Assembly: GCA_964369235.1 (NCBI GenBank)
Contig: CAYJEQ010000032.1
Coordinates: 1-27,581 of the forward strand
Length of the DNA stretch: 27,581 nucleotides
Direction of reading: 5' to 3'
DNA from: CAYJEQ01 sp964369235
Lineage (GTDB): Bacteria; Bacillota; Clostridia; Oscillospirales; Ruminococcaceae
Shown: positions 7,953-16,364 of the stretch, piece after piece
Position numbering within the stretch: position 1 is the stretch's first letter
Layout: every line of letters begins with the position of its first letter
Made by a program: the position numbers and the translations under genes
Notes under the pieces: generated by a model
Seen by the model: the letters and a program-made list of their open reading frames with translations, nothing else
Database searches by the model: none
Told to the model about the DNA's origin: nothing

Positions 7953-9056
7953 ATGAATATAACCTGTTCTCGTTTAGTATTAACCGACGCTGTTTCCAAT
8001 GTTTCAAGAGCTGTTTCTACTAAATCTGCTATACCTGCACTGGAAGGTATTAAAATATCTGCATATGATAATCAGTTAAAAATTTCAGGCTACGATCTAG
8101 AGCTAGGTATCTCCACCGAAATAGAATGCAAGGTTGCTATGGAAGGTGAGGTAGTTTTATCTGCTAGACTATTCCTAGAAATGATTAAAAAAATGCAGGG
8201 AGAGTTTATCTCTATTAACTGTGATGATAAACTCCTATGCACCATACAGTCAGGGGTAACTGAATACACCATACTAGGAATGTCCTCTGTGGATTTCCCA
8301 GAGCTTCCTACTATCTCCGATTCAGATAATATCACCCTAAAGGAAAATAAATTAAAATCCATGATTGCCCAGACTTTATTTGCTATATCAACCTCCGATA
8401 CAAAACCTGTTCACACAGGATCTATGTTTGATATAGCACAGGGTAAGGTAAATATTATATCTGTAGATGGTTTCCGTCTTGCTCTTAGAACCGAGAAGGT
8501 AGACACAGAGGAAGAATATGTATTTATCGTGCCAGGGAAAACCCTATCAGAAATTGAAAAAATGCTTTCTGATAACGACGAAAACCTAGAAATTCAGGTT
8601 TCTAAAAAGCATATTATCTTTAACCTAGCTGGTTATAAAATAGTATCAAGACTGCTAGAAGGGGATTTTTTAGATTATAAGGCTTCCATCCCAAAAACTA
8701 GCACCACCTCTGTAAAGATTAAGGTTAAGGAGCTTTCTCAGGCTATTGAGCGTGCCTCCCTACTAATCTCCGACAGGGTAAAAAGCCCACTGCGTCTAAA
8801 ATTTAGTGACAATATGATAAAGCTATCCTGTTCCACCTCCATCGGTAAGGCTTATGACGAAATAAGCTGTGAAATTAGTGGTGAAGAAATAGAAATAGGC
8901 TTTAACTCAAGATTTCTGCTAGATTCCCTAAAAGCTTCTGGTTGTGATCAGGTAATGTTAGAAATTAACGGCCCCCTTTCTCCTATGAGGGTTACCCCTA
9001 TGGAAGGTGAGGACTTTATGTTCTTAGTTCTACCTGTAAGATTAAAGGCACAATAA
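7953..9056 (+). CDS. dnaN: DNA polymerase III sliding clamp, beta subunit
   Basis: DnaN is the ring-shaped processivity clamp. The 367-residue product shows the three-domain clamp pattern and ends in the typical MRVTPMEGEDFMFLVLPVRL. I place the start at ATG 7953 (MNITCSRLVLTDAVSNV) because GAAAGGA lies at 7938-7944, with normal spacing. It also matches the family N-terminus. The longer frame from ATG 7926 would place that ribosome-binding site inside the coding region and add nine atypical residues. The gene lies directly downstream of the origin unwinding region. The next gene is separated by a 270-bp stretch full of paired hairpins. Confidence 0.97.
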   Translation: MNITCSRLVLTDAVSNVSRAVSTKSAIPALEGIKISAYDNQLKISGYDLELGISTEIECKVAMEGEVVLSARLFLEMIKKMQGEFISINCDDKLLCTIQSGVTEYTILGMSSVDFPELPTISDSDNITLKENKLKSMIAQTLFAISTSDTKPVHTGSMFDIAQGKVNIISVDGFRLALRTEKVDTEEEYVFIVPGKTLSEIEKMLSDNDENLEIQVSKKHIIFNLAGYKIVSRLLEGDFLDYKASIPKTSTTSVKIKVKELSQAIERASLLISDRVKSPLRLKFSDNMIKLSCSTSIGKAYDEISCEISGEEIEIGFNSRFLLDSLKASGCDQVMLEINGPLSPMRVTPMEGEDFMFLVLPVRLKAQ

Positions 9057-9060
9057 AAAT

Positions 9061-9268
9061 ATTAAAGAAATTTATTTTATAAATTTCTTTAATAATGGAT
9101 TTTGTGTTTTTCAGCATGAGATGCTGAAATTTCCTAAAGGAAAACCACTACAAAATCTGGACTGGAAAGATATTATTATGTGGACTTCGTGCCACATAAT
9201 ATGGAAGTTTACTTATTTTGGTTTGAGAAACCAAAATTCCCCTTGGGAACAGAAAACTTCTGGACTGG
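9061..9268 (+). ncRNA. Candidate structured RNA: two tandem three-way junctions
   Basis: Read on the plus strand. Hairpin A has a 15-bp stem (9061-9075 with 9079-9093). Unit 1: P1 GATTTTGT (9098-9105) with ACAAAATC (9150-9157) encloses TTTCAGCAT-GAG-ATGCTGAAA (9109-9129) and TTTCC-TAAA-GGAAA (9130-9143). Hairpin B is TATTATGTGG / CCACATAATA (9174-9201). Unit 2: P1 GAAGTTT (9204-9210) with AAACTTC (9254-9260) encloses ATTTTGGTTT-GAG-AAACCAAAAT (9215-9237) and TTCCC-CTT-GGGAA (9237-9249; the two stems share base 9237). Both units keep a GAG triloop in the first arm and the tail CTGGACTGG immediately after P1 (from 9157 and from 9260), although the paired bases differ. It matches no RNA family I can name. 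Confidence 0.6.
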
Positions 9269-9330
9269 GAATATTTAATTTTTGATTATTTAATAATTTT
9301 TAATATTTAAGAAAGGAATGGTTTTATACT

Positions 9331-9555
9331 ATGGAAAAACAAACCTTTTATATAAATACACCCTATATTAAACTGGACAGTTTTTTAAAATTTTGCGGCT
9401 TAGCTGAGTCCGGTGGCCACGCTAAGGAAATTGTCGCAGAAGAAGCTGTTAAGGTTAACGGTGAAGTTTGTACCATGCGAGGTAAAAAACTGGTTTCAGG
9501 GGATATTGTGGAAGTAGATGACTATATTTTAGAGGTTATGCAGGGTGAAGATTAA
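9331..9555 (+). CDS. yaaA: Small S4-domain RNA-binding protein (YaaA/RlbA type)
   Basis: This is a 74-residue protein consisting essentially of one S4 fold (LDSFLKFCGLAESGGHAKEIV...VKVNGEVCTMRGKKLVSGDIVEV), the RNA-binding module of ribosomal protein S4. Homologues sit between dnaN and recF in most Firmicutes and are thought to act in ribosome biogenesis. ATG 9331 is preceded by GAAAGGA at 9311-9317, a slightly long spacing. The last 11 bases overlap the start of recF, which suggests coupled translation. The upstream 270 bp contain the tandem hairpin structure described at 9061-9268, which may control this gene and recF. Confidence 0.93.
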   Translation: MEKQTFYINTPYIKLDSFLKFCGLAESGGHAKEIVAEEAVKVNGEVCTMRGKKLVSGDIVEVDDYILEVMQGED

Positions 9556-10660
9556 TAATCTCTCTATAGAGAATTTTCGCAATATAGAAAACCTCTGTTT
9601 ATCCCCCTGTGAAGGTGTCAATATTATCTATGGGGAAAATGGACAGGGAAAAACCAATATTATGGAAGCTATCTGGCTTTTTACCGGTGATAAAAGTTTC
9701 AGAGGTGCAGGGGATCAAAATATGATTAATCTTTATATTAAAGATAATCAGAGAACCTTTCTCCAGCTGGATTATCAAGGCGAAAACCGAGATATTACCT
9801 CTCAGATAACCCTATCACCAGCAAAAAAATACATGGTAAATGATATTTCGGTAAAAACTAGGACGGGGCTTTTTGGTAGATTTTATTCGGTTATATTCTC
9901 TCCCACCCATTTAGGACTTATTAAAGATGGCCCAGAGGAGCGAAGATTATTCCTTGATAGAACTATCTGCCAGATTAAACCTAAATACCGTCAGGTACTT
10001 TCCGACCTATCCAAGGTTATTACCCAGCGAAATCACATGATAAAAAAACTTTATAACTATAAAAACCCACAGGATTTAATGGAGGTTTGGGACAGTCATC
10101 TAGCTAGGCTATCTGCAACAGTGGCAAAAACTAGATACACTTACCTTAACCGTATAACTCCTTTGGCTGTGGATATGTACAGAGGTATTTCCGGTGATGG
10201 TGAGGCACTGGATATTTCCTATAAATCCAAGCTTTTTAATAGTTATGAGGAGATAGATAGCAGATTATTTAAAGAAAAAATCTCTGCTAATCTAGCAGAA
10301 GATATTAAAAACGGTAGCTCCACCTTAGGGGCTCATCGTGATGATATAGAGATAAGTTTAGACGGGATGAACTCTAGGCTATTTGCTTCCCAAGGACAAC
10401 AGCGTAGTATCGTCCTTTCCTTAAAACTTGCCGAAGCTGCCATAATAAGGGAAACCACAGGTGAAGATCCTGTTATCCTACTAGATGATGTAATGAGTGA
10501 ACTAGATGTTAGTCGCAGATCATTTTTACTTAATCAGCTACAGTGGGGACAGATTTTTATCACCTGTTGTGATCAGAAAGATTTTGATGGCATTGTAAAA
10601 GGCAGAGCCTTTGAAATATCAAAAGGCAGTTTAAAGGAAGTTAATCAGTGGTATGGTTAA
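9545..10660 (+). CDS. recF: DNA replication and repair protein RecF
   Basis: RecF is an SMC-like ATPase that with RecO and RecR loads RecA at single-strand gaps and stalled forks. The 371-residue product is of normal length. Walker A is GENGQGKT at 30-37. Walker B and the D-loop are in ILLDDVMSELD at about 311-321, and the ABC signature region is GAHRDDIE...ASQGQQRS. The start is GTG at 9545, inside the end of the S4 gene (11-nt overlap, different frame). The product MKINNLSIENFRNIENL matches the family N-terminus. No strong ribosome-binding site is visible, in keeping with translational coupling. Confidence 0.97.
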   Translation: MKINNLSIENFRNIENLCLSPCEGVNIIYGENGQGKTNIMEAIWLFTGDKSFRGAGDQNMINLYIKDNQRTFLQLDYQGENRDITSQITLSPAKKYMVNDISVKTRTGLFGRFYSVIFSPTHLGLIKDGPEERRLFLDRTICQIKPKYRQVLSDLSKVITQRNHMIKKLYNYKNPQDLMEVWDSHLARLSATVAKTRYTYLNRITPLAVDMYRGISGDGEALDISYKSKLFNSYEEIDSRLFKEKISANLAEDIKNGSSTLGAHRDDIEISLDGMNSRLFASQGQQRSIVLSLKLAEAAIIRETTGEDPVILLDDVMSELDVSRRSFLLNQLQWGQIFITCCDQKDFDGIVKGRAFEISKGSLKEVNQWYG

Positions 10661-10671
10661 TGCCCAAGTAA

Positions 10672-10799
10672 AAAGTAAGAGTGAATAGTTAAAAGATAAT
10701 AGCTGTAAGCTATGGTGAAAATCTGGGATTTTCTATTTTAAATATTGTGGCAAAGCCACTGCTACACTATTCACTAAATTTATTAGAATAATAAATTTA
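10672..10799 (+). repeat. Short palindromic repeat and hairpin between recF and remB
   Basis: AGTAAAAAGTAAGAGTGAATAGTTAA is broken here into its parts: AGTAAAAAGTAA, then AGTGAATAGTTAA. A GAAAATC-TGG-GATTTTC hairpin lies at about 10706-10722 and GTGGCAAAGCCAC at 10747-10759, followed by a TTCACT-type end. The order matches 3520-3650. An extra 10-bp stem (TAAATTTATT 10775-10784 with AATAAATTTA 10790-10799) ends just before the remB ribosome-binding site. Confidence 0.7.
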
Positions 10800-10815
10800 A
10801 TAAAGGAGTGGTAGT

Positions 10816-11088
10816 ATCTATCTACATCTAGGTGGCGATGTGGTTATTAAAACTAAAGATATAGTTGCAATACTGGATTTAGATAATACCACCACCTCAA
10901 AAATAACTAGAGATTACCTAGCTAATGTGCAAAAAAAAGGATATGTAGTAACCGTTTCCGATGAACTTCCAAAATCCTATGTTATCTGCGATAACGGCAA
11001 AGAGGTTAAGGTGTATATTTCACAGCTTTCCTCTAGGACATTGGAAAAAAGAACCGATTACATTAATAAATTAGGTGTTGAGATATAA
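10816..11088 (+). CDS. remB: RemB/YaaB-family protein (DUF370) with apparent ATC start
   Basis: Members of this small family (B. subtilis RemB/YaaB, paralogue RemA) lie between recF and gyrB; RemA is a DNA-binding regulator of biofilm genes. From GTG 10840 the frame would begin MVIKTKDIVAILD and lack the conserved family start. In the same frame upstream, codons 10816-10839 read (I)YLHLGGD, matching the MYIHLGDD start of B. subtilis YaaB. No ATG, GTG or TTG exists between the in-frame stop at 10801-10803 and 10840. The first codon of the conserved block is ATC at 10816, seven bases after AAAGGAG (10802-10808), which is ideal spacing. I therefore call a 90-residue protein starting at ATC. If that is wrong, it is an 82-residue product from GTG 10840. 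The ending KRTDYINKLGVEI is typical. Confidence 0.8.
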   Translation: MYLHLGGDVVIKTKDIVAILDLDNTTTSKITRDYLANVQKKGYVVTVSDELPKSYVICDNGKEVKVYISQLSSRTLEKRTDYINKLGVEI

Positions 11089-11118
11089 CACAGTTATATA
11101 AGGGAGAGTGTTTACAAG

Positions 11119-13047
11119 GTGACCGAAAATATAAATCACAATTATGGCGGTAGCGAAATACAGGTACTAGAAGGTCTAGAAGCTGTAAGAAAAAGACCAG
11201 GTATGTACATAGGTTCCACAGGCCCTAAGGGACTGCACCATTTGGTGTACGAAATAGTGGATAACTCAATAGATGAGGCACTGGCAGGACATTGTAGCGA
11301 AATTATTGTAGAGATACTTCCAGATAATATTATTAGAGTAAGGGATAACGGACGAGGTATTCCAGTAGATATTCAGCCACAGATGGGTATTCCAGCTGTA
11401 ACTGTTGTATTTACTGTACTTCATGCCGGTGGTAAATTCGGAGGTGGCGGTTATAAAGTTTCCGGTGGTCTACATGGTGTAGGTGCTTCGGTAGTTAATG
11501 CCCTATCTGAATGGTTAGAAGTTGAGGTATGTAAAGACGGTAAAAGATACTATCAGCGTTTTGAGCGTGGTGATATTATCCAGGATCTAAAGGTTATCGG
11601 CGAGGCTGAACACAACGGAACACAGATTGCTTTTAAGGCAGATGGTGAGATATTTGAAACACTACAATACGAATATGATGTACTGCTTAATCGTTTAAGA
11701 GAGCAGGCTTTCCTAAATGCTGGGGTAAATATTACCTTTATTGATAAGAGGGAAGAAGAAGCAGTAGAGAATAACCTTCACTATGAAGGTGGTATTAAAA
11801 GCTTTGTTGAGTATATCCACGAGAGAAAAGCAGTGGAGGTACTTCACCCAGAAATTATCCACCTAACAGCTAATGGAGAGAATAACTCTGCTGAGGTAGC
11901 TATGCAGTACAATGATAGCTATAATGAGTTAATACTGTCCTTTGCTAACAATATTAACACTACCGAAGGTGGTACCCACGAGGCTGGATTTAAAGCAGCC
12001 CTAACAAGAGCAATTAACGATTATGGTAAAAGACATAATTATATAAAAGAAAGCGATAAAAACCTATCTGGTGAAGATGTTAGAGAAGGTCTAACTGCTA
12101 TAGTATCGGTAAAACTTACCGAAGCACAGTTTGAAGGCCAGACAAAAACAAAACTAGGTAATAGCGAGATGAGATCTGTTGTAGATGGACTTGTTTACGA
12201 AAGCCTAGTGACCTTCCTAGAGGAAAACCCTTCTGTAGGTAGATCTATACTGGATAAGGCACTTAATGCAGCTAGAGCAAGAGAAGCAGCTAGAAAAGCA
12301 AGAGAGCTAACTAGAAGAAAATCTGCCCTAGAAACAGCCAGCCTACCGGGGAAACTTGCAGACTGTTCCGAGAAGGATTCTTCTCTAACAGAAATATACA
12401 TCGTGGAAGGGGACTCTGCTGGTGGTAGTGCAAAAAACGGCAGAGATAGAAAATTCCAAGCAATCCTTCCTCTATGGGGTAAAATGCTTAATGTTGAGAA
12501 GGCACGACTGGACAAAGTATACGGCAATGAGAAGTTAATGCCTATTGTTACTGCACTGGGATGTGGTATTGGTGAGGAATTTGACCTGGAGAAACTTCGT
12601 TATGGCAAGGTTATTATTATGGCCGATGCTGATGTAGACGGATCCCATATTAGAACTCTACTAATGACCTTCTTCTTTAGATTTATGCGTCCTCTAGTGG
12701 AAAATGGACATATCTACATTGCACAGCCTCCACTATTTAAGCTATCCCGTGGTAAGCAGGTAAGATATGCCTATGACGATCAGCAGAGAGATGAGTACGC
12801 AAGAGAGCTTAACCCTGATGGTAACGGTAAGGTAGAGATACAGCGTTACAAAGGTCTTGGTGAGATGAATCCAGATCAGCTGTGGGAAACCACCATGGAT
12901 CCATCTATTAGAACAATCCTAAGAGTTGAGATGGAAGATGCTCAGAAGGCAGACGAAATCTTTACAATTCTAATGGGTGATAAGGTACAGCCTAGACGAG
13001 AGTTTATCGAAACCAACGCCAAATATGTAAAAAATCTTGATATCTAG
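11119..13047 (+). CDS. gyrB: DNA gyrase subunit B
   Basis: GyrB is the ATPase subunit of gyrase, which introduces negative supercoils and relieves stress ahead of the fork. The 642-residue length is normal for Firmicutes. The GHKL ATPase domain has Glu45 and Asn49 in YEIVDNSIDEALAGHC, and the GGLHGVGASVVNALSEW loop follows. The TOPRIM domain has EGDSAGG from residue 430 and the metal-binding DADVDGSH from 503. The start is GTG 11119, preceded by AGGGAGAG at 11101-11108. The PLWGKMLNVEKA sequence has Trp where many GyrB proteins have Arg. The gene follows remB by 30 bp and probably shares its transcript. Confidence 0.98.
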   Translation: MTENINHNYGGSEIQVLEGLEAVRKRPGMYIGSTGPKGLHHLVYEIVDNSIDEALAGHCSEIIVEILPDNIIRVRDNGRGIPVDIQPQMGIPAVTVVFTVLHAGGKFGGGGYKVSGGLHGVGASVVNALSEWLEVEVCKDGKRYYQRFERGDIIQDLKVIGEAEHNGTQIAFKADGEIFETLQYEYDVLLNRLREQAFLNAGVNITFIDKREEEAVENNLHYEGGIKSFVEYIHERKAVEVLHPEIIHLTANGENNSAEVAMQYNDSYNELILSFANNINTTEGGTHEAGFKAALTRAINDYGKRHNYIKESDKNLSGEDVREGLTAIVSVKLTEAQFEGQTKTKLGNSEMRSVVDGLVYESLVTFLEENPSVGRSILDKALNAARAREAARKARELTRRKSALETASLPGKLADCSEKDSSLTEIYIVEGDSAGGSAKNGRDRKFQAILPLWGKMLNVEKARLDKVYGNEKLMPIVTALGCGIGEEFDLEKLRYGKVIIMADADVDGSHIRTLLMTFFFRFMRPLVENGHIYIAQPPLFKLSRGKQVRYAYDDQQRDEYARELNPDGNGKVEIQRYKGLGEMNPDQLWETTMDPSIRTILRVEMEDAQKADEIFTILMGDKVQPRREFIETNAKYVKNLDI

Positions 13048-13104
13048 TATTAGTATATTAAACATACAAAAAACATACTAAATCACAGTAAAAGGATGGC
13101 TTAT

Positions 13105-13710
13105 ATGGATAATACAGAACAGGTTAAACCGACAGAGTCTATAATTACCACCAGCTATACCATTCCTAAAGATGAGTATATATACTACAATCTACTATAT
13201 GCCTCTAACACCCTAGCTATTAGAAGAAAGAAAGCATATATGATCGGTGGTATCGAGCTGGTAACAGGTATAATTATACTGATTACACTAATTATGGGCA
13301 GTGGTGGTGATACTAATCAACTGCTGTATATCGGTGCTGCAGTTCTTATAGGTTTTGGGTTTTACTCGATATTTTTTCATCTATTTGTAATACCTAATTC
13401 TATAAAAAAACAGGCAGCAGCGCAGTTTGACAGTGGTAGCAGTTATGCTGAGCCCATTACACTAAATGTATATAATAATCGTATTGAACAGCTGAGAAGT
13501 GACGGTAATATTGTAAATTACTGGCAACATGTAAAAAGTTTTCATCAAAGTGAAAAAATATATGTAATCTACTTTGAGGAAGGCAAAACCCTGCTAATCC
13601 CTAAAAAGTCTATCGGCGATGATAAATTTATGTTGGAGGAGATTTTCTCCACCATCGCCAAAAAATATAATAAACCCTTTAGCAAATGGAAGGAACCTGT
13701 CTACAGGTAG
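13105..13710 (+). CDS. YcxB-like two-helix membrane protein between gyrB and gyrA
   Basis: This is a 201-residue protein of unknown function. A short polar N-terminus is followed by two hydrophobic helices (about 45-66, GGIELVTGIIILITLIM, and about 72-97, LLYIGAAVLIGFGFYSIFF). A C-terminal soluble part (about 110-195) has the strand pattern of YcxB-like domains (NNRIEQLRSDGNIVNYWQHV...YVIYFEEGKTLLIPKKSI). I prefer ATG 13105 over ATG 13096 because AAAAGGA (13090-13096) overlaps the latter and is correctly spaced for the former. It is 57 bp after gyrB and 15 bp before gyrA on the same strand, so it is probably co-transcribed with the gyrase genes. A second YcxB-like gene lies at 23146-23673. 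Its role cannot be inferred. Confidence 0.85.
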   Translation: MDNTEQVKPTESIITTSYTIPKDEYIYYNLLYASNTLAIRRKKAYMIGGIELVTGIIILITLIMGSGGDTNQLLYIGAAVLIGFGFYSIFFHLFVIPNSIKKQAAAQFDSGSSYAEPITLNVYNNRIEQLRSDGNIVNYWQHVKSFHQSEKIYVIYFEEGKTLLIPKKSIGDDKFMLEEIFSTIAKKYNKPFSKWKEPVYR

Positions 13711-13725
13711 GAGGTTAAACAGCCA

Positions 13726-16266
13726 ATGAATAATGAAGGTACTAAGATTATTAATGTTGACATAGAAAAAGAGATGCGTAAAAGCTATCTGGAATATTCC
13801 ATGTCAGTTATTGTAGGCAGAGCCCTACCAGATGTTCGTGACGGACTTAAGCCAGTACATAGAAGAATACTTTACACCATGCACGAGGCAGGTCTTACCC
13901 CAGATAAAAAATACCTAAAATGTGCTGCTACTGTAGGGGATGTACTAGGTAAGTACCACCCCCATGGTGATGCTTCGGTATATGATGCCCTAGTGCGTAT
14001 GGCACAGGATTTCTCACTGAGATATACTCTAATTGATGGACAGGGGAACTTCGGTTCGGTAGATGGTGACCCAGCTGCTGCTTATCGTTATACCGAGTCC
14101 AAAATGAGTAAAATCTCTCAGGCACTGCTTACAGACATTGATAAAGAAACTGTAGACTATGCCCCTAACTACGATGATCGTCTAATGGAGCCAACTGTGC
14201 TGCCTTCCCGTTATCCTAATCTTTTGGTAAACGGATCTACAGGTATTGCTGTAGGTATGGCAACTAATATCCCTCCTCATAATCTAGGAGAGGTTATTGA
14301 CGGTGTATGTGAGCTTATTGATAATCCTGAGGCAACTTTAGAGGATTTAATGCAGCATATTAAGGGTCCTGACTTCCCAACTGCTGGTATTATTATGGGT
14401 CGCAGTGGTATCCGTAGCGCCTATGGTACAGGTAGAGGTAAGATTACCCTAAGAGCAAGAGCAGAAATTCAGGAGATGAAGAACAACCGTGAGCGTATAG
14501 TTGTTACAGAAATCCCATACATGGTAAACAAAGCTAGACTTATTGAGAACATGGCAGAGCTGTGTAAGGATAAGAGAATTGACATGATTAGCGATCTTCG
14601 TGACGAGTCCGACCGTGAAGGTATGAGAATTGTTATCGAGCTAAAAAGAGATGCTAACGCTCAGATTGTACTTAATCAGTTATACAGATACACCCAGATG
14701 CAGGAAACTGTAGGTGTTATTATGCTTGCTCTTGCAGATGGTCAGCCTAAGACAATGACCCTTAAGGAAGTGCTATCCCATTACATTAAGTTCCAGCAGG
14801 AAATTATAGTAAGAAGAACTAAGTACGACCTAAGAAAAGCAAGAGAGCGCAGTCATATCCTAGAAGGTTTAAAGATTGCTATTGACCATATGGACGAGGT
14901 AATTAAAATTCTTAGAGCTTCTAAGGATCAGCCAACAGGTAAGGCAGCACTTATTGAGCGCTTCCAGTTAACTGATATTCAGGCACAGGCAATAGTACAG
15001 ATGCGTCTAGGGCAGTTAACAGGTCTAGAAAGAGATAAGATAGAAAACGAATTAGCTCAAATTCTAGAAAAAATCGCTTACTTAGAAAGTATCCTAAGTG
15101 ATAATGGCAAGGTTCTTTCTATAATTAAGGAAGAAATAACAGCTATTAAGGAAAAATTCGCCGATGAGCGCCGTACAGAAATTATGGCAATAAGTGGCGA
15201 GGTGGATATAGAGGATCTAATCCCAGTAGAGGATTGTGTAATTACACTAACCCACTACGGTTATATTAAGCGCCAGTTAACCGACACCTACCGTACTCAG
15301 AAGCGTGGTGGTAGAGGTGTACAAGGTATGCAGCGCCGAGATGAGGATTTTGTAGAGGAGCTTTTTGTTTGTTCCACCCACGACTATGTACTATTCTTTA
15401 CCGATAGAGGTAGGGTGTACCGTCTAAAGGCATACGAAATCGCAGAAAGCCAGCGTACCTCTAGAGGTAGCAATATAGTAAACCTACTAGAGCTAGAGAA
15501 GGACGAGAAGATTTCCTCAATGATTAAGGTTGAGAATTTCGACGAAGGAAACTTCCTAGTTATGGTTACTAAAAATGGTATTATTAAGAGAACCGACCTA
15601 TCAGCCTACAAAAACGGAAGAAAATCAGGACTTATTGCTATTACCCTTGATGAAGGAGATCAGCTTGCTTGGGTGCGTCTAACTCAGGGTGAAAGTGAAC
15701 TTATCGTTGCTACTAAAAATGGTATGGCAATTAGATTTAATGAAAATGACGCAAGACCACTAAGCAGAACAGCAAGAGGTGTTAAGGCGATTACCCTAGG
15801 TGAAGATGACTGTGTAATTGGCATGGCAACAGTAACCGAAGGTGCAACACTGCTGACAATTTCCGAAGGTGGAGCAGGTAGAAAAACTGATGTTGATGAA
15901 TACCGTACCCAGTCTAGAGGTGGTAAGGGTATTACCAACTACAAAACTGCTAAAAACGGCCCAGTTGCAGGCATTGCAATGGTTACCGACAATGATGATG
16001 TAATGCTAATAAGCGAGGATGGAATTATTATCAGAATACCATCTGAGCAGATTGCAAAACAGTCCCGTTATGGTGGTGGTGTAAGAGCAATGAGAATAGC
16101 AGAGGACAACCGAGTGGTGACCTTTGCAGTTGTTCCAAAGGAAGATGAAGAAGAAAACCCAGAAGGGGAAGAAAATACTGAAAATTCTGATGGTACAACA
16201 GAGGTTGTAGCCGAGGCGACAACAGAAGCTGTAGCTGAGGTAGTTGCAGAGGAAACAGCAGAATAA
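13726..16266 (+). CDS. gyrA: DNA gyrase subunit A
   Basis: GyrA is the DNA-cleaving subunit of gyrase. It has 846 residues, with catalytic Tyr122 in AAAYRYTES, the winged-helix region KYHPHGDASVYD at 76-87, and six beta-pinwheel blades in the C-terminal half. The GyrA box QKRGGRG is at about 525-531. In E. coli numbering, which coincides here, residue 83 is Ala and residue 87 is Asp. The C-terminal 40 residues are an acidic, low-complexity Glu/Thr/Val/Ala tail. ATG 13726 follows TAGGAGG. A terminator follows at once. The gyrB-membrane protein-gyrA order suggests one operon. Confidence 0.98.
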   Translation: MNNEGTKIINVDIEKEMRKSYLEYSMSVIVGRALPDVRDGLKPVHRRILYTMHEAGLTPDKKYLKCAATVGDVLGKYHPHGDASVYDALVRMAQDFSLRYTLIDGQGNFGSVDGDPAAAYRYTESKMSKISQALLTDIDKETVDYAPNYDDRLMEPTVLPSRYPNLLVNGSTGIAVGMATNIPPHNLGEVIDGVCELIDNPEATLEDLMQHIKGPDFPTAGIIMGRSGIRSAYGTGRGKITLRARAEIQEMKNNRERIVVTEIPYMVNKARLIENMAELCKDKRIDMISDLRDESDREGMRIVIELKRDANAQIVLNQLYRYTQMQETVGVIMLALADGQPKTMTLKEVLSHYIKFQQEIIVRRTKYDLRKARERSHILEGLKIAIDHMDEVIKILRASKDQPTGKAALIERFQLTDIQAQAIVQMRLGQLTGLERDKIENELAQILEKIAYLESILSDNGKVLSIIKEEITAIKEKFADERRTEIMAISGEVDIEDLIPVEDCVITLTHYGYIKRQLTDTYRTQKRGGRGVQGMQRRDEDFVEELFVCSTHDYVLFFTDRGRVYRLKAYEIAESQRTSRGSNIVNLLELEKDEKISSMIKVENFDEGNFLVMVTKNGIIKRTDLSAYKNGRKSGLIAITLDEGDQLAWVRLTQGESELIVATKNGMAIRFNENDARPLSRTARGVKAITLGEDDCVIGMATVTEGATLLTISEGGAGRKTDVDEYRTQSRGGKGITNYKTAKNGPVAGIAMVTDNDDVMLISEDGIIIRIPSEQIAKQSRYGGGVRAMRIAEDNRVVTFAVVPKEDEEENPEGEENTENSDGTTEVVAEATTEAVAEVVAEETAE

Positions 16267-16274
16267 TTATAATT

Positions 16275-16308
16275 AAAAGAGGTTGATTTTATATCAGCCT
16301 CTTTTTGT
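16275..16308 (+). terminator. Intrinsic terminator after gyrA
   Basis: AAAAGAGGTTGAT (16275-16287) pairs with ATCAGCCTCTTTT (16293-16305), with one G-T pair, followed by further T residues. It lies 8 bp after the gyrA stop. Confidence 0.92.
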
Positions 16309-16364
16309 TTGTTGGTTATTAACTTTTGCTTTTTTAGGAGGGGGTAAGGGGGAGGTGAGTGCAA

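Noticed and set aside
9061..9093. dnaN terminator
   Set aside because: The 15-bp stem is strong but AT-only and has no T-run after it; it fits better as the first stem of the tandem structure.
12195..12527. 110-codon ORF opposite gyrB
   Set aside because: It is the antisense shadow of a strongly conserved gyrB region.
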